Source of the DNA: Syncephalis fuscata
Taxonomy: Eukaryota > Zoopagomycota > Zoopagomycetes > Zoopagales > Piptocephalidaceae
Direction of reading: 5' to 3'
DNA: 32,056 nt
Assembly: GCA_025786725.1 (NCBI GenBank)
Contig: JAHLTZ010000082.1
Location: 1 to 32,056, forward strand
Positions within the stretch are counted from its first letter, which is position 1. Every line of letters starts with the position of its first letter. Shown piece by piece: positions 20,054 through 32,005 of this stretch. Both the position numbers and the translations under genes were made by a program. The notes beneath the pieces are model-generated. The model was not told the DNA's origin, made no database searches, and saw nothing but the letters and a program-made list of their open reading frames with translations.

Positions 20054-21631
20054 GCTAAATAAAAAAATAAAAAATGCAATGATTTGAAAGGAAACTGGTA
20101 ATTTGCAAGTGCTATTTTACAAGCAAGTGTTATTTTGATGCAGGTTTAAATAGCTGAAGAGGTGCAACTCAATGTAATCTTTTTGGTAAGACAATATTAT
20201 AACTAGGTGAAGGTTGAATCAACTAAAGCATTGTCTAGAGTTGTAAACAAACTAAACTGTAGTCATCGGACACCTTTGCTGTTTGTCGAATATACATCTA
20301 GCCTGTATTATCTAGTAAAATATTACACCAACAATATTTAATGATTAAAGCTATGAATAAAATTACCGTTATAAATTGTTCTAAAAATACTACTGCTTTG
20401 TCTTAGTATCCAATATAATTGATCAGTGACTGATGGCTACAAGTAATTTTTAGACAAAAAAGTAATAAAATGTTACACACGCTTCTTTGTTCATTTCTAA
20501 TAATAAATGTAAATAGACTGTTAGAGCAATAACAAAAAAGTAAACAGCGTCACAGTAATTACAACAAAGAATTCTATGTCTTTGCTTAAATGACCATTTT
20601 TACAATAAGATAGACAACAAAGAAATCGATTGCTTGTTGCACAGAAATAATAAAGTGTTTAGTATATTTCGGCTTTTACAGATTGCTGTGTATTTTGAAT
20701 TTATATGTAGTATGCTTTGGATATTGTTTTTGCAAACGATTAATCTATTGATTTGATCAATGGTACTTATCTATATGTTATTCATGATATTTGAAGATTA
20801 TTAAGATATGATTATTAAATGTGACAATAAAAGTTATCCGGTTCCTTCATTATTTATTATAGCAGACACCATTGAACTGATTCCTATTGCAACTTTTTGG
20901 ATGTAAGAAGATAGCTATATGAACAGCATTACTTTTACTATTTATTAAAGTATAGCTAATATTATTTCTATTTATTTGTTTTATTGCTCTTATAATAATT
21001 AACCATTTGCTATTTTATAGCATTGCAACTATCACAGTTATTATTACTTGTTGTGCATGACAATAACATTGATTGTACTTAAATCACACAATAACAGATA
21101 CTAAATATTTAGTCTGCTGGTTATTTTAAGTCAGGACATGACTAAAGTTATTACTGCATGTTATTCTAAACTGCACCTTTTTATCTTCAAAATCAAACCA
21201 GATCTAAATTAGCTTAATAGCTGGTGTTTCCATATTAAATAACTGTAAATTATCTATCTTTCTACACTAAATAATTGTAGCTACATGCTTTTTACTATAT
21301 TTCATGCGCTATTTTTTGTATAAATGGAAATGGTTATATAAAAATGAGGGTTTATTAGCAATAAAAAGGATTAGAATTTTCTAACTTATATTGTTACATA
21401 TTTACATATGTTTATATTTCTATCGACAACTCGATGTACTTTTATACTCCATTTATAAATAGGATACTAGTAATATCAATCTTTAATGGATTGATGCAGT
21501 CGTGTAACCGCCGTGTCTTAAACAGGTCAAAGATGTTCATGGCCATGCAGCGCCCTTTTCTTTCTACTTGTACCCACTATTGTTCCTCTTGTCTATTGCT
21601 TACCAATTCTAACATTTATTTCTAGCTAGTC
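20054..21631. other. 1.6-kb AT-rich intergenic region
   Basis: It holds the promoters of the divergent genes at 20053 (-) and 21632 (+) and copy 2 of repeat B. A GC-richer stretch at about 21490-21630 just before the F-box ATG, ending in TTTCTAGCTAG, may be a transcribed leader with an intron. No other gene supported. Confidence 0.5.
21246..21425 (+). repeat. Dispersed repeat B, copy 2 (diverged)
   Basis: See copy 1 at 12599-12790. The best-conserved block, TAAATTATCTATCTTTC with ACACTAAATAATTGTA, is at 21246-21280; the second block is near 21358-21420. The copies are clearly old. Confidence 0.5.
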
Positions 21632-23703
21632 ATGAATTTACGCACTAATAATGGATGTTTATGGCAAAATCACGACATTTTATTGTATTTGTGTCAATTT
21701 ATCGATGGCCAAGAATTAATACTTTTTGCAACCAGCTGTCGACTTATTTATCAAACAATAGTTGATCGGCCTGATTATTGGGAACGACGATATAAAAGTG
21801 TATTTTCATTAGGTGATCGACGTGAACAAGAATGGCTTACATGGTATAATTGGCACATTAATCCTACAACAAACTTAAAAAAATCTATACCCGATTTAAA
21901 TCAGGCAAAACAAAAACATTTATTATCACCTGTCATTACAAATATTAATACTACTGATAATGGATACGCATTATCTACTAGTTATTTGCAATACATTCCT
22001 AATTTCGATGCCACTCGATGGTTTTATGCTTATCAAAGACGTCGACAAACCAATAGCAACTTTATGGCAGGCCGATTCAAAAAGCAAATATGCCAATTTC
22101 CAATCGATGAACACGCTGGACTAGAATTATTTGAGGTAAATCCTTGGTATGCATTATTATTAGACAAGAACGAGGATAGACTTTGGTCAATTCAACATGA
22201 TGTCTTTAGCAAAAAAAATAAGGACATCAGTAATGGATTGGCATGGAAGGAATTGAATATTCCATTGCCGCCATCTTTATTTGAATTCAAAGACGCGATT
22301 TCCTATGGCTATGGGTTACGTCGGTTTGTTGTGGCTTCCGTTGTTTTAATGACATATGACGACGTGGCGCCTGTGGCTATTGGCGATCCAATAGGTAAAT
22401 AATAAACACCAACACTAATTATTATGTCACATATTTATTAACACCATTAAAAATAGTAAATATAGATGAATTGGAAGCACGGTATATTAGAGAAAATGAA
22501 TCTAAAGTTTTTAATACTTTAAATGGACGCACTAATATTCCCTCGGCCATTACACTCTTAAATGAACGAGAAAGTGACTTGCGCAAAGCCGTTCTAGTAT
22601 GGCCTAATACTGGCAACTCATCTCCCAGTATTATTTATCTTGGACACGGATATCAAGACGGAGGAAAGGAAGAGAAACACTATCTTTCTGACATTTATAA
22701 TGAATGGGTGCTTTTTCGTACTGGTTATCCACTGTATCCATACCAGCAGCTTGATTTATTTGATTTGGATGGAAACCAATGGATAAAAGGACCAGAGTTA
22801 GGTGATTATAGTTTATCTTCTTGTATCCAGTTTGCTTCTTGCAACCAATGCCAATTTCTGGTGTGTAAAATGGTACATGAAGCTAAAAAGCCTGATTCTG
22901 CCTCTATTTTTATAACCACTCAAGATTCACAAGCTGTTAAAAGTGATTATCAATCATCTTACATTCGATGGGAGTTATTTAACGCTTTAAAGGGTCAATC
23001 TCAATGTGAAGTAATATTATCGAATCAAATTACCATTCTATACTGGCCAAACGCCACAATTCAGGTCAAGACATACACAGAAAGAATGTGTATAATTACT
23101 GTAGATCATTCGAACTATAATGAATACGGCATTGACGGCAGAGGATTAAATATTTTAATGTTGTTTTTTGTATTTGGAAAGGATGCAGCGAACACTTCAT
23201 CACAATCATTATTTGACGCTAGAGATTACGGCGAACTACTGCCAATTGACAGTTCAGACCAAGGACATATACTATGGAGTCGGCATATACATAATGGCTT
23301 TTTTACAAACCTCTATAGTGAAAAGCTGATTATTCTTCAAAACAATGAAACATTTGATGTACTGGATGCTCGAGATGGAAATCTGTTGCGTTCAATTGCT
23401 TGTCCGTTCCGCGCAAAACTTACTCCATTTCTTGGATCTCTATGCGAGCTGTTTAGCTGGGATTACAAAGAAAATTGGTATATTGATATGCGCACTGGCC
23501 GTATTTACAAACCACCAGCTTGTCTTACTAGCAGAAAAGCCAAGGACGACACTAAAGATAGATTTGCAGGTCCCATTGAAGTGTCGCATTTACCGGCTGC
23601 CAAAAAAGACAGGACGTGGAACTACCCGGAATACAAGGTATCAAACGCCGTTATTAATAGAATTAATATAAAAGATGGGCAATACGAAGCATATATGTTA
23701 TAA
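21632..23703 (+). CDS. F-box protein
   Basis: Exons 21632-22394 and 22466-23703 join in phase 1 across a 71-nt intron to 666 residues. An F-box is visible at about 13-50: HDILLYLCQFIDGQELILF, SCRLIYQTIV and DYWERRY. The rest has Trp/Asp-spaced strands (NPWYALLLD, RLWSIQHD, IIYLGHGY, FDVLDARDGNLL), suggesting a beta-propeller-like substrate domain without a clear WD or Kelch consensus. It probably acts as an SCF adaptor. The C terminus ends IKDGQYEAYML. The stop TAA is immediately followed by a palindromic AAATAAAGCTTTATTT. Confidence 0.8.
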
Positions 23704-23718
23704 ATAAAGCTTTATTTG
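23703..23718. terminator. Palindromic poly(A) signal
   Basis: AAATAAAGCTTTATTT is a perfect palindrome giving AATAAA on both strands. It sits directly at the stop codon of the F-box gene, so it may serve as its poly(A) signal. Confidence 0.5.
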
Positions 23719-24127
23719 CAAACATTGATACATTTAAACTAAACCTTCGATCTATTGAACATGATGATAAGTGATAAGTAGCATCAATCATCAAAATACT
23801 CATCATCATAGATTTACTATCTAGTATGTATATATCCAGTATATATATAGTACTTTTAAGCATAATTATGTTAATTTGGATTGTGTACTTGATATTATGT
23901 TGTTTGATTTCTATCTATCCTGGGTATATAGCCATAATTTATAACACTAAAGAAACATTAGAATTAATCAATAGTAAAATAAATCTAATAAAAATCAATT
24001 CACCTCTTTTTTAAAATACTTGCTGCTTTGTTGTTCTTTTAACAAATACGTTGGTAGAATATCGCCTGTTACTTTATATATACTAAGAACAGCCACAGTC
24101 ATCCTATAGCATAGTACCTATTAAAGT
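23704..24127. other. Intergenic region with dispersed repeat
   Basis: It contains the 3' UTR of the F-box gene, repeat A copy 2, and the promoter of the LENG1-like gene. Short open frames here are AT-driven and unconvincing. Confidence 0.5.
23754..23838 (+). repeat. Dispersed repeat A, copy 2
   Basis: ATTGAACATGATG ... GTATGTATATATCCA, matching 4820-4903 over its whole length, roughly three quarters or more identical by eye. Confidence 0.7.
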
Positions 24128-25397
24128 ATGAATATTCTTCATCATAAAAGGCAAGTTAAATGCTGTTAAACAACAGGCATTAGATAGCTTATATGTAAGT
24201 TTAGTTGGCACGTTTACAATGCAAAGAATCGTGAACGAGTTCGACAAGATGAAGAAAAGGCCCAGGCCGAAGAAGACAAGAAAAAGGAACGAATTCAGAT
24301 TGCCGTAAGTATTTATTATCTACATTAGTACTAAATAACTCTATAATAATAGGAACGAGAAGATCGGCTAACGCTATTACGAGCCAAAGCTGCAAAACGC
24401 TATGGAACTGCATCAACAGATATTACGAGTAACGGCACAGAGGACGCCTCTTTTATTGATACTAGTACTGTCGAATTATCTATAGTAGAAAGCAATATAG
24501 TCGATGATGTACAGTCTAGTAGCCAAGATATTCATTCCAACAAACTACCCTCTAGCACAAATCTCGAACATATTAACCTGTTCAAAGAGGAAGAGGAGAA
24601 AGCAGCAGCAGCAAACAATAAAGAGGCAGTTAAATCATCCAAATCAACGCCCGTTAAACCTATGCCCAATGATTGTTTTGGTCAACTTGTTAAAGGTAAG
24701 TTATTATATGTGTTTATTACAATTAAATAATAATTTTATATTAGGCCGTGAACCGTGGTATATACATCGATCAACAACCATCAAATCAACAAGTGAAAAT
24801 GATAGTAATAGAAGAAAATCACGGCTTTCAAGGTAGGCTATTTTAATGAATACCAACTGCGATTTAATCTAATAAATATGCATTTGTTATTAGACCCGTT
24901 ATTGCTCCTTCAATGATGCTGGAAGATCCTATGACGAGCATGCGCCGTCATCGTAACCGTAATGGGAACGAACATAAAACAAAACATGCATCTAAAACTA
25001 TTGATACTAAAACTGCTACATCAACTGGGTCGGTAAGTAGTTGTGATTAAATTGTGAATGTTGCTAACACACTATAAAGGGGGCAATAGAATCAACCAAG
25101 AGCAATAGCATTCAACAGTTACGAAAAGAGCGACTTGAACGGGAAAAGAGAGAACAAAAGCGTGCCAATGAACTATTAGGCATTGGACCAATTAGACTGA
25201 ATGAACGCGATGCAATCTATCATTCACAGTATAATCCAGAATTGACACAACATGCACATCGTCATAATTCCCGACCATCATCATCTTCAACAACGGATAG
25301 GAATGCAAGTCGATCGCATCGTTATTATAATGATCGTGATCATAAGAGTCATAGAAAGACACAATCACGTCGATCACGTTATCATTCTGACCATTGA
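24128..25397 (+). CDS. LENG1-like Cir_N-domain protein
   Basis: Six exons (24128-24150, 24205-24304, 24353-24695, 24745-24832, 24894-25032, 25080-25397) join to 336 residues. The start MNILHHKSWHVYN and NRERVRQDEEKAQAEEDKKK is the Cir_N domain as in human LENG1 and spliceosome-linked proteins. The later block QLRKERLEREKREQKRANELL followed by SQYNPEL is the conserved LENG1 C-terminal part. Middle and end are Ser/Arg/His-rich, typical of a nuclear RNA-processing protein. Intron 1 is GC-AG (AAAAG|GCAAGT) and follows a 23-nt first coding exon. Without that intron the SWHVYN core has no start. The last codon is TGA. Role: probably nuclear, linked to splicing; the exact function is not established. 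Confidence 0.88.
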
Positions 25398-25428
25398 CCA
25401 TATTAAGATTACTTTATTAATGAAGAAA

Positions 25429-28257
25429 TTACAGATGTAGCTTCACTGCTTGCATAACACGCGCCACTAGTTCAGCCTTTTTAGTATTATTTGTAGATTG
25501 TTTACTAATACCGTGTAGATAGCCTTTCAGTTGCTCCACTGTCAACTAAATAGCCATTTAAAGAACAAAATAAATTACTATTGTATTTTTTAACATGAGT
25601 AATTATTAATTTACCTGGTTTATCTTGTCCATACGTGCCAGTTGGAGTATATGATCATGGCTTACAACGTCTTTCTTCGTCTTATTAACCCGTAGATTAC
25701 CATCAGCATCATACTATTGTCTAATGCCTAAGTGTTGATCATTGATTGCGTGGTCTTTTAACTAACCTCGGCCTTTCGTTTCATCAAGAAAACATAATGG
25801 TCCAGATCAATTTGAGATTTAAATTGACGTACTAAATCACCGATTCTCTATTAAAACGGCATAAATACTAATGTTAATAGCAATAATGTGGTAGAAATAC
25901 CTGAGAAGTTCCTTTAGTGTATTTTAGCATTCTATTGGCTGGTTCTGGTATATCTCGGCCTAAAGCTACAGCTTTGAGCACTTCATTATGTCGCTGTATT
26001 ACTAAAGTAATTAAATGTTAGTAAATAAATAAATACAGATGTATCTATGTATGTATATATGTACCAGGATTATTAAACATATCAGCTTGGAAGCTTTGTT
26101 TAAGAGCCAATTTACTGATTATTCTTTTAACTAAATCAATCTGTTCTTCTGATGCTATTGGTTATTAATAGGTATTGGCAATTTAGTATGTTATATCGCT
26201 ATTGTATTGATGTATACCTTCGATAGGTGTATTTACAGGTATATGGCGAATAGCATCACTAAATGGCAAAGTAATAATATGAAAGCCTGGCGGTTCCACC
26301 TGACCGTAATCATCAACCACTTCTAACTGTATTATAACTGTGTTAGTAGTATACTAGTTGCTACTATTGGTAATTATACCTGGGGTAATAGTGCAACCAA
26401 ACGTGGTCCTGAGTATTTTTTCATAATTAAACGGCAAATAGCCACGTATTTCTTTTCAGCGAGTGTTCTTAACAGTGCTGTAAATGTTGTTATACTGCCT
26501 TGATAAGTCTATTATTTATTAGTTCGTCTATCTATTATTTATATAGTGTTTTACCGCTTCATCAGGATAGGCAAAATACGGTGGTGACACTGTATGGTGT
26601 AGCTTAAGAGAGTTTTGTGGTTTAAATCCCAATAAACGTATACCTATGATAGAATAAGCTATATTAAATTAAATAAGCCAATCTACTGACCAGGTTCACC
26701 AAATGTTATCATTTGTTCTAATTCTTGTTTTGTGAACACAACCTATAATTATTCATTAAATTAATAATTATAATTGCCCTTTAATACTAATATACTACCT
26801 TTTCTCCACCAAACATATAATAATAATGTACTTGATCTTTATCAACATGCGTATCGGTATTCTAGTAAATATATCCAATAATAAACATAACATTTAATTA
26901 TATATATATAGTAGCTTACTTTTATGACTAACTCTGTCTTTGATTGTACATTATAGGCAAACCCATCATTAAAATAGAAAGGTCTACTCTTTTGCTTATT
27001 CTGTCTATCCAATAGTTTATATCTAATAAATGATTATAAATGAATATTAGTAAATGGTAAAATATCTACCTACATGCTAACACCAATTGTTAAACGGTCA
27101 GTTAAAGCAAAAGGAAGCTGCATCTGAGCGCGTTTTTTAGTCATTCGTCGCTTCACTTTAATAAGCAACTCTTTATATTGGTTGGAAACTGGCATTTCTC
27201 TCCACATATCGCTATGATCGTTATCGGCATCATTTAAATGTTTTGAAAGAATGGTCTAATATATATCAGTATGTAGAATCCATTTAATACAAATCTACCC
27301 ACTTTATAGAACTTTAACGGATCAAATCGTGAATCTAAAGAACTTAATTGAAATAGTTCAATTCGAATACCTGAACTATAAAGGCTCTAATGGGGTCTAT
27401 TAGTAGTATATCATCAAATGGTAATAAGCCTTACACTAATCTGTTCATGAATTATTTGCTGTGATTCAGGCTGAGATGCATGAGGTGTAGCATTATTTGT
27501 CATAAGAAATATCCGTTTAGTGCCTGTATATTGTTCGCTAGTTTACAGGTAATTATTCTAATGCATATTACCAAATACTAATATCAGCTGTATAATTACC
27601 TAGTAGGAAATACATTTTGACATACTTTAAGCACATCACCTAAACTACTGTCTGTTGTGGCAACTTGGCCAACAATTTGTTCGATCTTTTGAGGATCTAT
27701 ATAGTTAATTATTAATAACTGATATGTATATAAATATATATACTGCTAAATAACATAACTAAACAGTTAACTTACTGTTGGTAAACACTTCTAATTGTTT
27801 AACTTGCTCAGCACTTGATTCTTCCAAGTCTTGTAACAAGTAGATATGCTCAAACATCTCTTTATTACTACTCTCCAGCTATACTCATTATTATTGATAA
27901 CATTATATACGTCAAATAGCGTCAGTATGCATTAAATAAGTAAATATGCAATTTACCGTGCCATAGAATAAAATACCTATACGCTCTGTATTACTCTTAG
28001 GTAGCTTATCCAGCAATACAGTGCTTGCACAGCGTAAAGCGAATAAAAAAGGTATTTCGCCGTACTTATTGGCTTGTCTCATAGCGGTAGAGGCATCGAT
28101 AACAAATAGAGTGCAGTCTACACTACGTATATGTATCTGTAATACGATGCTTAGCTGGCACACTATTATTGTATACGCCAATTACCTGTTGCTCTTCGGC
28201 AACCGTCTCTTCAATATCAGTTGCTTCTTTAAAACTAAATTCTTGAGATTCAGTCAT
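25429..28257 (-). CDS. ku70: Ku70, DNA end-binding subunit of non-homologous end joining
   Basis: Eighteen exons on the minus strand (28257-28186, 28136-27957, 27878-27776, 27696-27600, 27537-27435, 27386-27303, 27255-27074, 27022-26920, 26861-26799, 26742-26691, 26643-26555, 26508-26380, 26326-26218, 26154-26065, 26001-25901, 25847-25767, 25713-25615, 25545-25429) give 617 residues, matching the usual Ku70 length. The N-terminal vWA-like domain starts CTLFVIDASTAM (about 32). Then GIRIELFQL, FGGEKVVFTKQELEQMITF, GIRLLGFKP, LKLHHTVSPPYFAYPDEA, GSITTFTALL and the beta-barrel PPGFHIITLPFSDAIRHIP. The C terminus is a SAP domain (LTVEQLKGYL...ELVARVMQ, 580-617). Ku70 with Ku80 encircles DNA ends in the nucleus. 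All introns are GT-AG, 46-79 nt. Its stop lies 31 bp from the stop of the LENG1-like gene. Confidence 0.95.
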
Positions 28258-28362
28258 GTTTAAAAAGAATAAAATAGAAAATTTATACAGATACATTCAT
28301 GTAAAATAGATTTATTATTATTATTTATAGCGTCAGTGATAGGTCAGCGTACTTTTAGTCAT

Positions 28363-28852
28363 TTAAACGGCTTCTGCCTTTTCTAATCTCTTTGTCAGTT
28401 TTGGCATAGGCTTCTCGTTTGACTTTAAGTTTAAATTACGACGAGCGGCCACCTTCTCTTCCAACACGCGCTTTAACCGAACACCGGCTTCACTGGCCAG
28501 TTTATCGTCGCGTGTCTTTAACAAATAATTATCGAGTCCGCCTTTTTTGTCAATAGTACGCAATGCAGCGGCTGTCACTCTGAATCGAACCATACGACCT
28601 AGAATATCTGAATAAAGACGTTTGTTTTGTACATTGGGTAGCCATGTACTAATAGTAATAATAACAGTAGTAGCAATGGCGGCGATGTTAGATTAATACG
28701 TATATTAGCTGAATCTATACTTACCGCCGTGTCTTTTTCAGTGAGAATGGTTTGTTATTACCAAATTGAATGTGCTTTCCATCAAATAAACCACGCTGTG
28801 CACGCTTAAATGTGTTGACCGCGTTGGCGTAAAGTGTAAGCGATGGCTGCAT
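28363..28852 (-). CDS. MRPL24: Mitochondrial large-subunit ribosomal protein bL28m
   Basis: Exons 28852-28725 and 28648-28363 join in phase 2 across a 76-nt intron to 137 residues. KRAQRGLFDGKHIQFGNN, then SLKKTRRTWLPNVQNKRLYSDI and VTAAALRTIDKKGGLDNYLL, are the bL28 signature; fungal mitochondrial bL28m is MRPL24 in yeast. The N-terminal MQPSLTLYANAVNTFKRAQR is a basic, uncleaved-looking targeting region. The gene lies 105 bp upstream of the Ku70 start in the same orientation and shares a 171-bp upstream region with divergent EMC7. Confidence 0.93.
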
Positions 28853-29023
28853 GTTGTGCTGCTGTAGTCGTTTGTAGAAAATAAATGGAGGAAAAATGTT
28901 GTAACAGCATCATTTATGTTTTCACTAGTTTTACTAACTACTCCTCATTGTGTATTGACACTAATTCCCTACTAACACTGTTTCTCCTTTCTTTGTTATA
29001 CATCTACACTGCTATTACTCAAT
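28853..29023. promoter_or_regulatory. Bidirectional promoter between MRPL24 and EMC7
   Basis: 171 bp between divergent ATGs, with pyrimidine-rich tracts on the + strand near 28978-28995 just before the EMC7 start. Confidence 0.6.
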
Positions 29024-30038
29024 ATGAAGTAGTAAGTGGCGATTAAGCGTATTTATTTGAGTGGTAGACTTTAATGATTATTTACAGTCTACTTGGACCG
29101 TTGACACTACTGTTTGTTTGGTTAACAACCTGTTGTGTATGGGCAGCCACAAATATTCAAGGCTCTATCGTGCGTAATGAAGCTATTCCCGGTATGTATG
29201 AACAAGTATAGCCGTGGTATAGATATTAAATAGAAATACGTGTAAAATATTAGAACTATCTCTTCTATCTTCTTCAACGTTGGTAGTTTTGGACAATGGC
29301 AATCATGTAGGTCATGTTCGACAGGATGGCAGTTTCGTCATGTAAGCTTATTTGAGTATTGGTATTACAATTGAGTTAATAGCCATAAATTATTACGTAT
29401 TACGTATTGTATATTAGACCAATGGTAGCAGACGGTGATTATTTACTCGAAGTATGGACTACTAGTCTTGAATTCCCCAGAGTATGATTCATACAATATA
29501 TATATAGCTTTTAATCAACTAATTCATCATATTTATAGATGAAGCTATCGGTCAAGCAAGGTGTTGTTTATCCTAGTGTAACAGAAGTAGGCGCAGACTG
29601 GTCAAGTGCTGGTCCAGAGCTGCCTTATCCATTATTGCTGGTACCTCGCGGCAAGCGTCAATTCTTTACGGTAATAACAATAACAACAATTGTTTGTTCG
29701 CTGTTCTAATATGAAATTGTTAATTGTAGAAACGAGAAGGATTTAGCATTCTTGGACTGTTTGCCAATCCATATATGCTTATGATGGGCTTTAGTGTTAT
29801 TATGTTAGTAGTGATGCCCAAGATGATGAAAAGTATGGGTAAGTATTAGAAATACTACTATCTATTTAGTTGCTAATTAATTAACATTAATTAATAACAT
29901 TATTCTATTGATGTGTATCTATTAGATCCTGAAGCATTACAAGAAATGCAACAGAATCAAAATAATATTCAGAATAGTCTTGAAAATATGCCAGATATTT
30001 CACAGAAATTGGCCAACTTTTTTGCACCTAATTCATAG
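29024..30038 (+). CDS. EMC7: ER membrane protein complex subunit 7
   Basis: Seven exons (29024-29031, 29088-29191, 29254-29341, 29418-29481, 29539-29670, 29730-29838, 29926-30038) give 205 residues. The first coding exon is only 8 nt (ATG AAG TA). The signal peptide MKYLLGPLTLLFVWLTTCCVWA is followed by the luminal beta-sandwich (IQGSIV, VVLDNG, HVRQDGSFV, VADGDYLLEV, YPLLLVPRGKRQFF). One membrane helix follows at about 145-165 (NPYMLMMGFSVIMLVVMP), with the cytosolic MKSMDPEALQEMQQ tail typical of EMC7. The EMC inserts membrane proteins into the ER. The next gene is SEC61 gamma, in the same direction. Confidence 0.93.
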
Positions 30039-30288
30039 CGAACAATCTCTAGCGAACAATCCCCAGTGAACACTTCATAGTAAATAAATACTGTGCAATG
30101 ATTGGAAGTGAACGCGAATGTGTAGCAATCGATGATTGGCCAGTATAGAGCCATATCTGCCCTTGACTCCTTTTAAACTGTTACTTACGCTTTTACCATT
30201 ATTTCTACACACCTCTACTTCATACGCCGCCGTTTATCGACTAGCTACAGCTTCTATTTTTCTAACTTGATTCTACGTCTTTACTACA

Positions 30289-30714
30289 ATGTCGGATCAC
30301 GCCGAATCATTTCTCGATGAACCACGTCAGTTCATCAAGGAAAGCCAACAGCTATTGAAATCGCTGCACTAAGCCGGATCGTAAAGGTATGTCAGTTTGC
30401 ATGTTCTTGTAGAACATGCGACTGTAAAGTTCTAGCATTAATAGTAGTATTATAGAATATATCAAGGTGGCACAGGCTGTTTCTATGGGCTTTTTCGTTA
30501 TGGGCTTTATTGGATTCTTTGTCAAGGTATGTATAAAGATGAGCGTGTCAGTCAATTGTCTTAATATTAATATGTTATTTATAAATATGTCTGTGGTATA
30601 ATCTAGCTTATCCATATTCCAATCAACAACATCATTGTGTAAGTGAATGTTTAAGCTATTAATATTAGAGCTAATTATTATATTTATATTATTATTATTA
30701 GTGGTGGTGCCTAA
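30289..30714 (+). CDS. SSS1: SEC61 gamma / SSS1 translocon subunit, with an extra base in exon 1
   Basis: Exons 30289-30386, 30456-30526, 30607-30638 and 30702-30714 encode 70 residues if one base is skipped. The protein has FIKESQQLLK, then RCTKPDRKEYIKVAQAV, GFIGFFVKLIHIPINN and IIVGGA, almost identical to the universal SEC61 gamma sequence. It is a single tail-anchored helix of the ER protein channel. In exon 1 the frame from the ATG runs to AAA at 30358-30360, then one extra T at 30361 shifts it to an early TAA at 30370-30372; the conserved frame resumes at CGC (30362). No GT-AG intron explains it. Introns 1-3 are GT-AG. It is either a base-call error, a recent mutation, or +1 frameshifting. 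Confidence 0.85.
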
Positions 30715-31147
30715 GTAAAATGCAAAAAACAGACATAATTAAAGTTCAACTTAAAATGCATTTTATTTAGCGCTATAATTAACTAAATGAATATTGTTTA
30801 AGCCATTGATTTAAATATCTTAAATATTTTAAATGAATTAAATTAAAGATTTAAATCAAATATGGATAATTTAACTGAAATAGAAGATGTAGATTTAATA
30901 TGCATGCACTACACAACACAATGTGATAATAACACTAGGGACATGAAATATGCATAGTAATTATAATAACTAAATGAGACTCTATTGTATGAGAGGACTG
31001 ACAGTATATGAATGGAATAGATTACGAGCACACCCATCGTAATCTAGACCAAAAGCTATTGTTTCAATGATGATGATGATGATATTGACAATGCTGATAT
31101 TGACAATGATGATATTGCTGTTGTATTGCTAATGCCAATAGTTGCCA
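30715..31147. other. AT-rich 3' intergenic region
   Basis: It lies between two convergent stops. It contains an imperfect inverted repeat of TTGATTTAAAT-type arms at about 30805-30860, and a short GATATTGACAATG repeat with ATG triplets at about 31069-31125 near the stop of the downstream minus-strand gene. No gene seen. Confidence 0.5.
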
Positions 31148-31967
31148 TTATAGGCGTAGGTGTGCACCTAGTGCATTGACTTGACGGCGATCTTCATCAC
31201 TACGTGGTTGCCATAAATTGTTGATATGACCAGCATGAGAGCCATAGTGAGCATTGTTGTTTGGTGAGCGTTCTCGGTAGTCGCGCATTGATGCATTCGT
31301 GTCATTGCAGTCGTTATGTGTATACGTATGAGCGGTGGTCATCATAGGCAGTAGAATTCTTGACTGTCCAATGCAAGGACTGTTTGTGTAGCTGATGCTC
31401 ATTTGCTGTAAATCATAAGCGCTTGGTGTAATAAATGCTACAGGCGTTGGTGGCAACAATGCCATACCTAAGGGTGCAGTGTGCAACGAGACAGTCGCTG
31501 CGGTAGGTGAGAGTGGAGCAGTGGTAACGCAGCTAGCATAAGCGTGGCCAGGCACAGATGCTAGGCGTGGCTGATGTAGCAGAACAGCCGGTGTTGTAGG
31601 CGAATGTTCAGGTGGAGTAAGCGGTGGCGTGCTAGCCATTTCCCAGACGCGTTCATTATACATCATTGTAGAATCGTGCGTATTACCTTCTGGCATTTGA
31701 CCATGATGATGCCACGACGACGGCGATGGCTGTGGAAGCGGCAAGTGCCATTCTTTCTGTGGTGGGCTGCGTGGTGCCTGTTTCGGTGATGGTACACGTG
31801 GACTCGACTCGCGATACACTGATCTAGACGACCTATAAGATAAATCGTGATCATGTTCGCTGGAAGAAACAGGTATCATGCTATGCGCGAATTGTTGGGG
31901 TAGCATCTGCTTTGTGTCATGAGATGCTGCATGTCTGGGGAAAGCATATTCGTTATGGCCGAATGAC

Positions 31968-32005
<38 letters not shown>

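Noticed and set aside
25252-25440. His/Ile-rich ORFs on both strands around 25192-25440
   Set aside because: Shadows of the last exon of the LENG1-like gene, whose His/Arg/Ser codons read as His/Ile in other frames.
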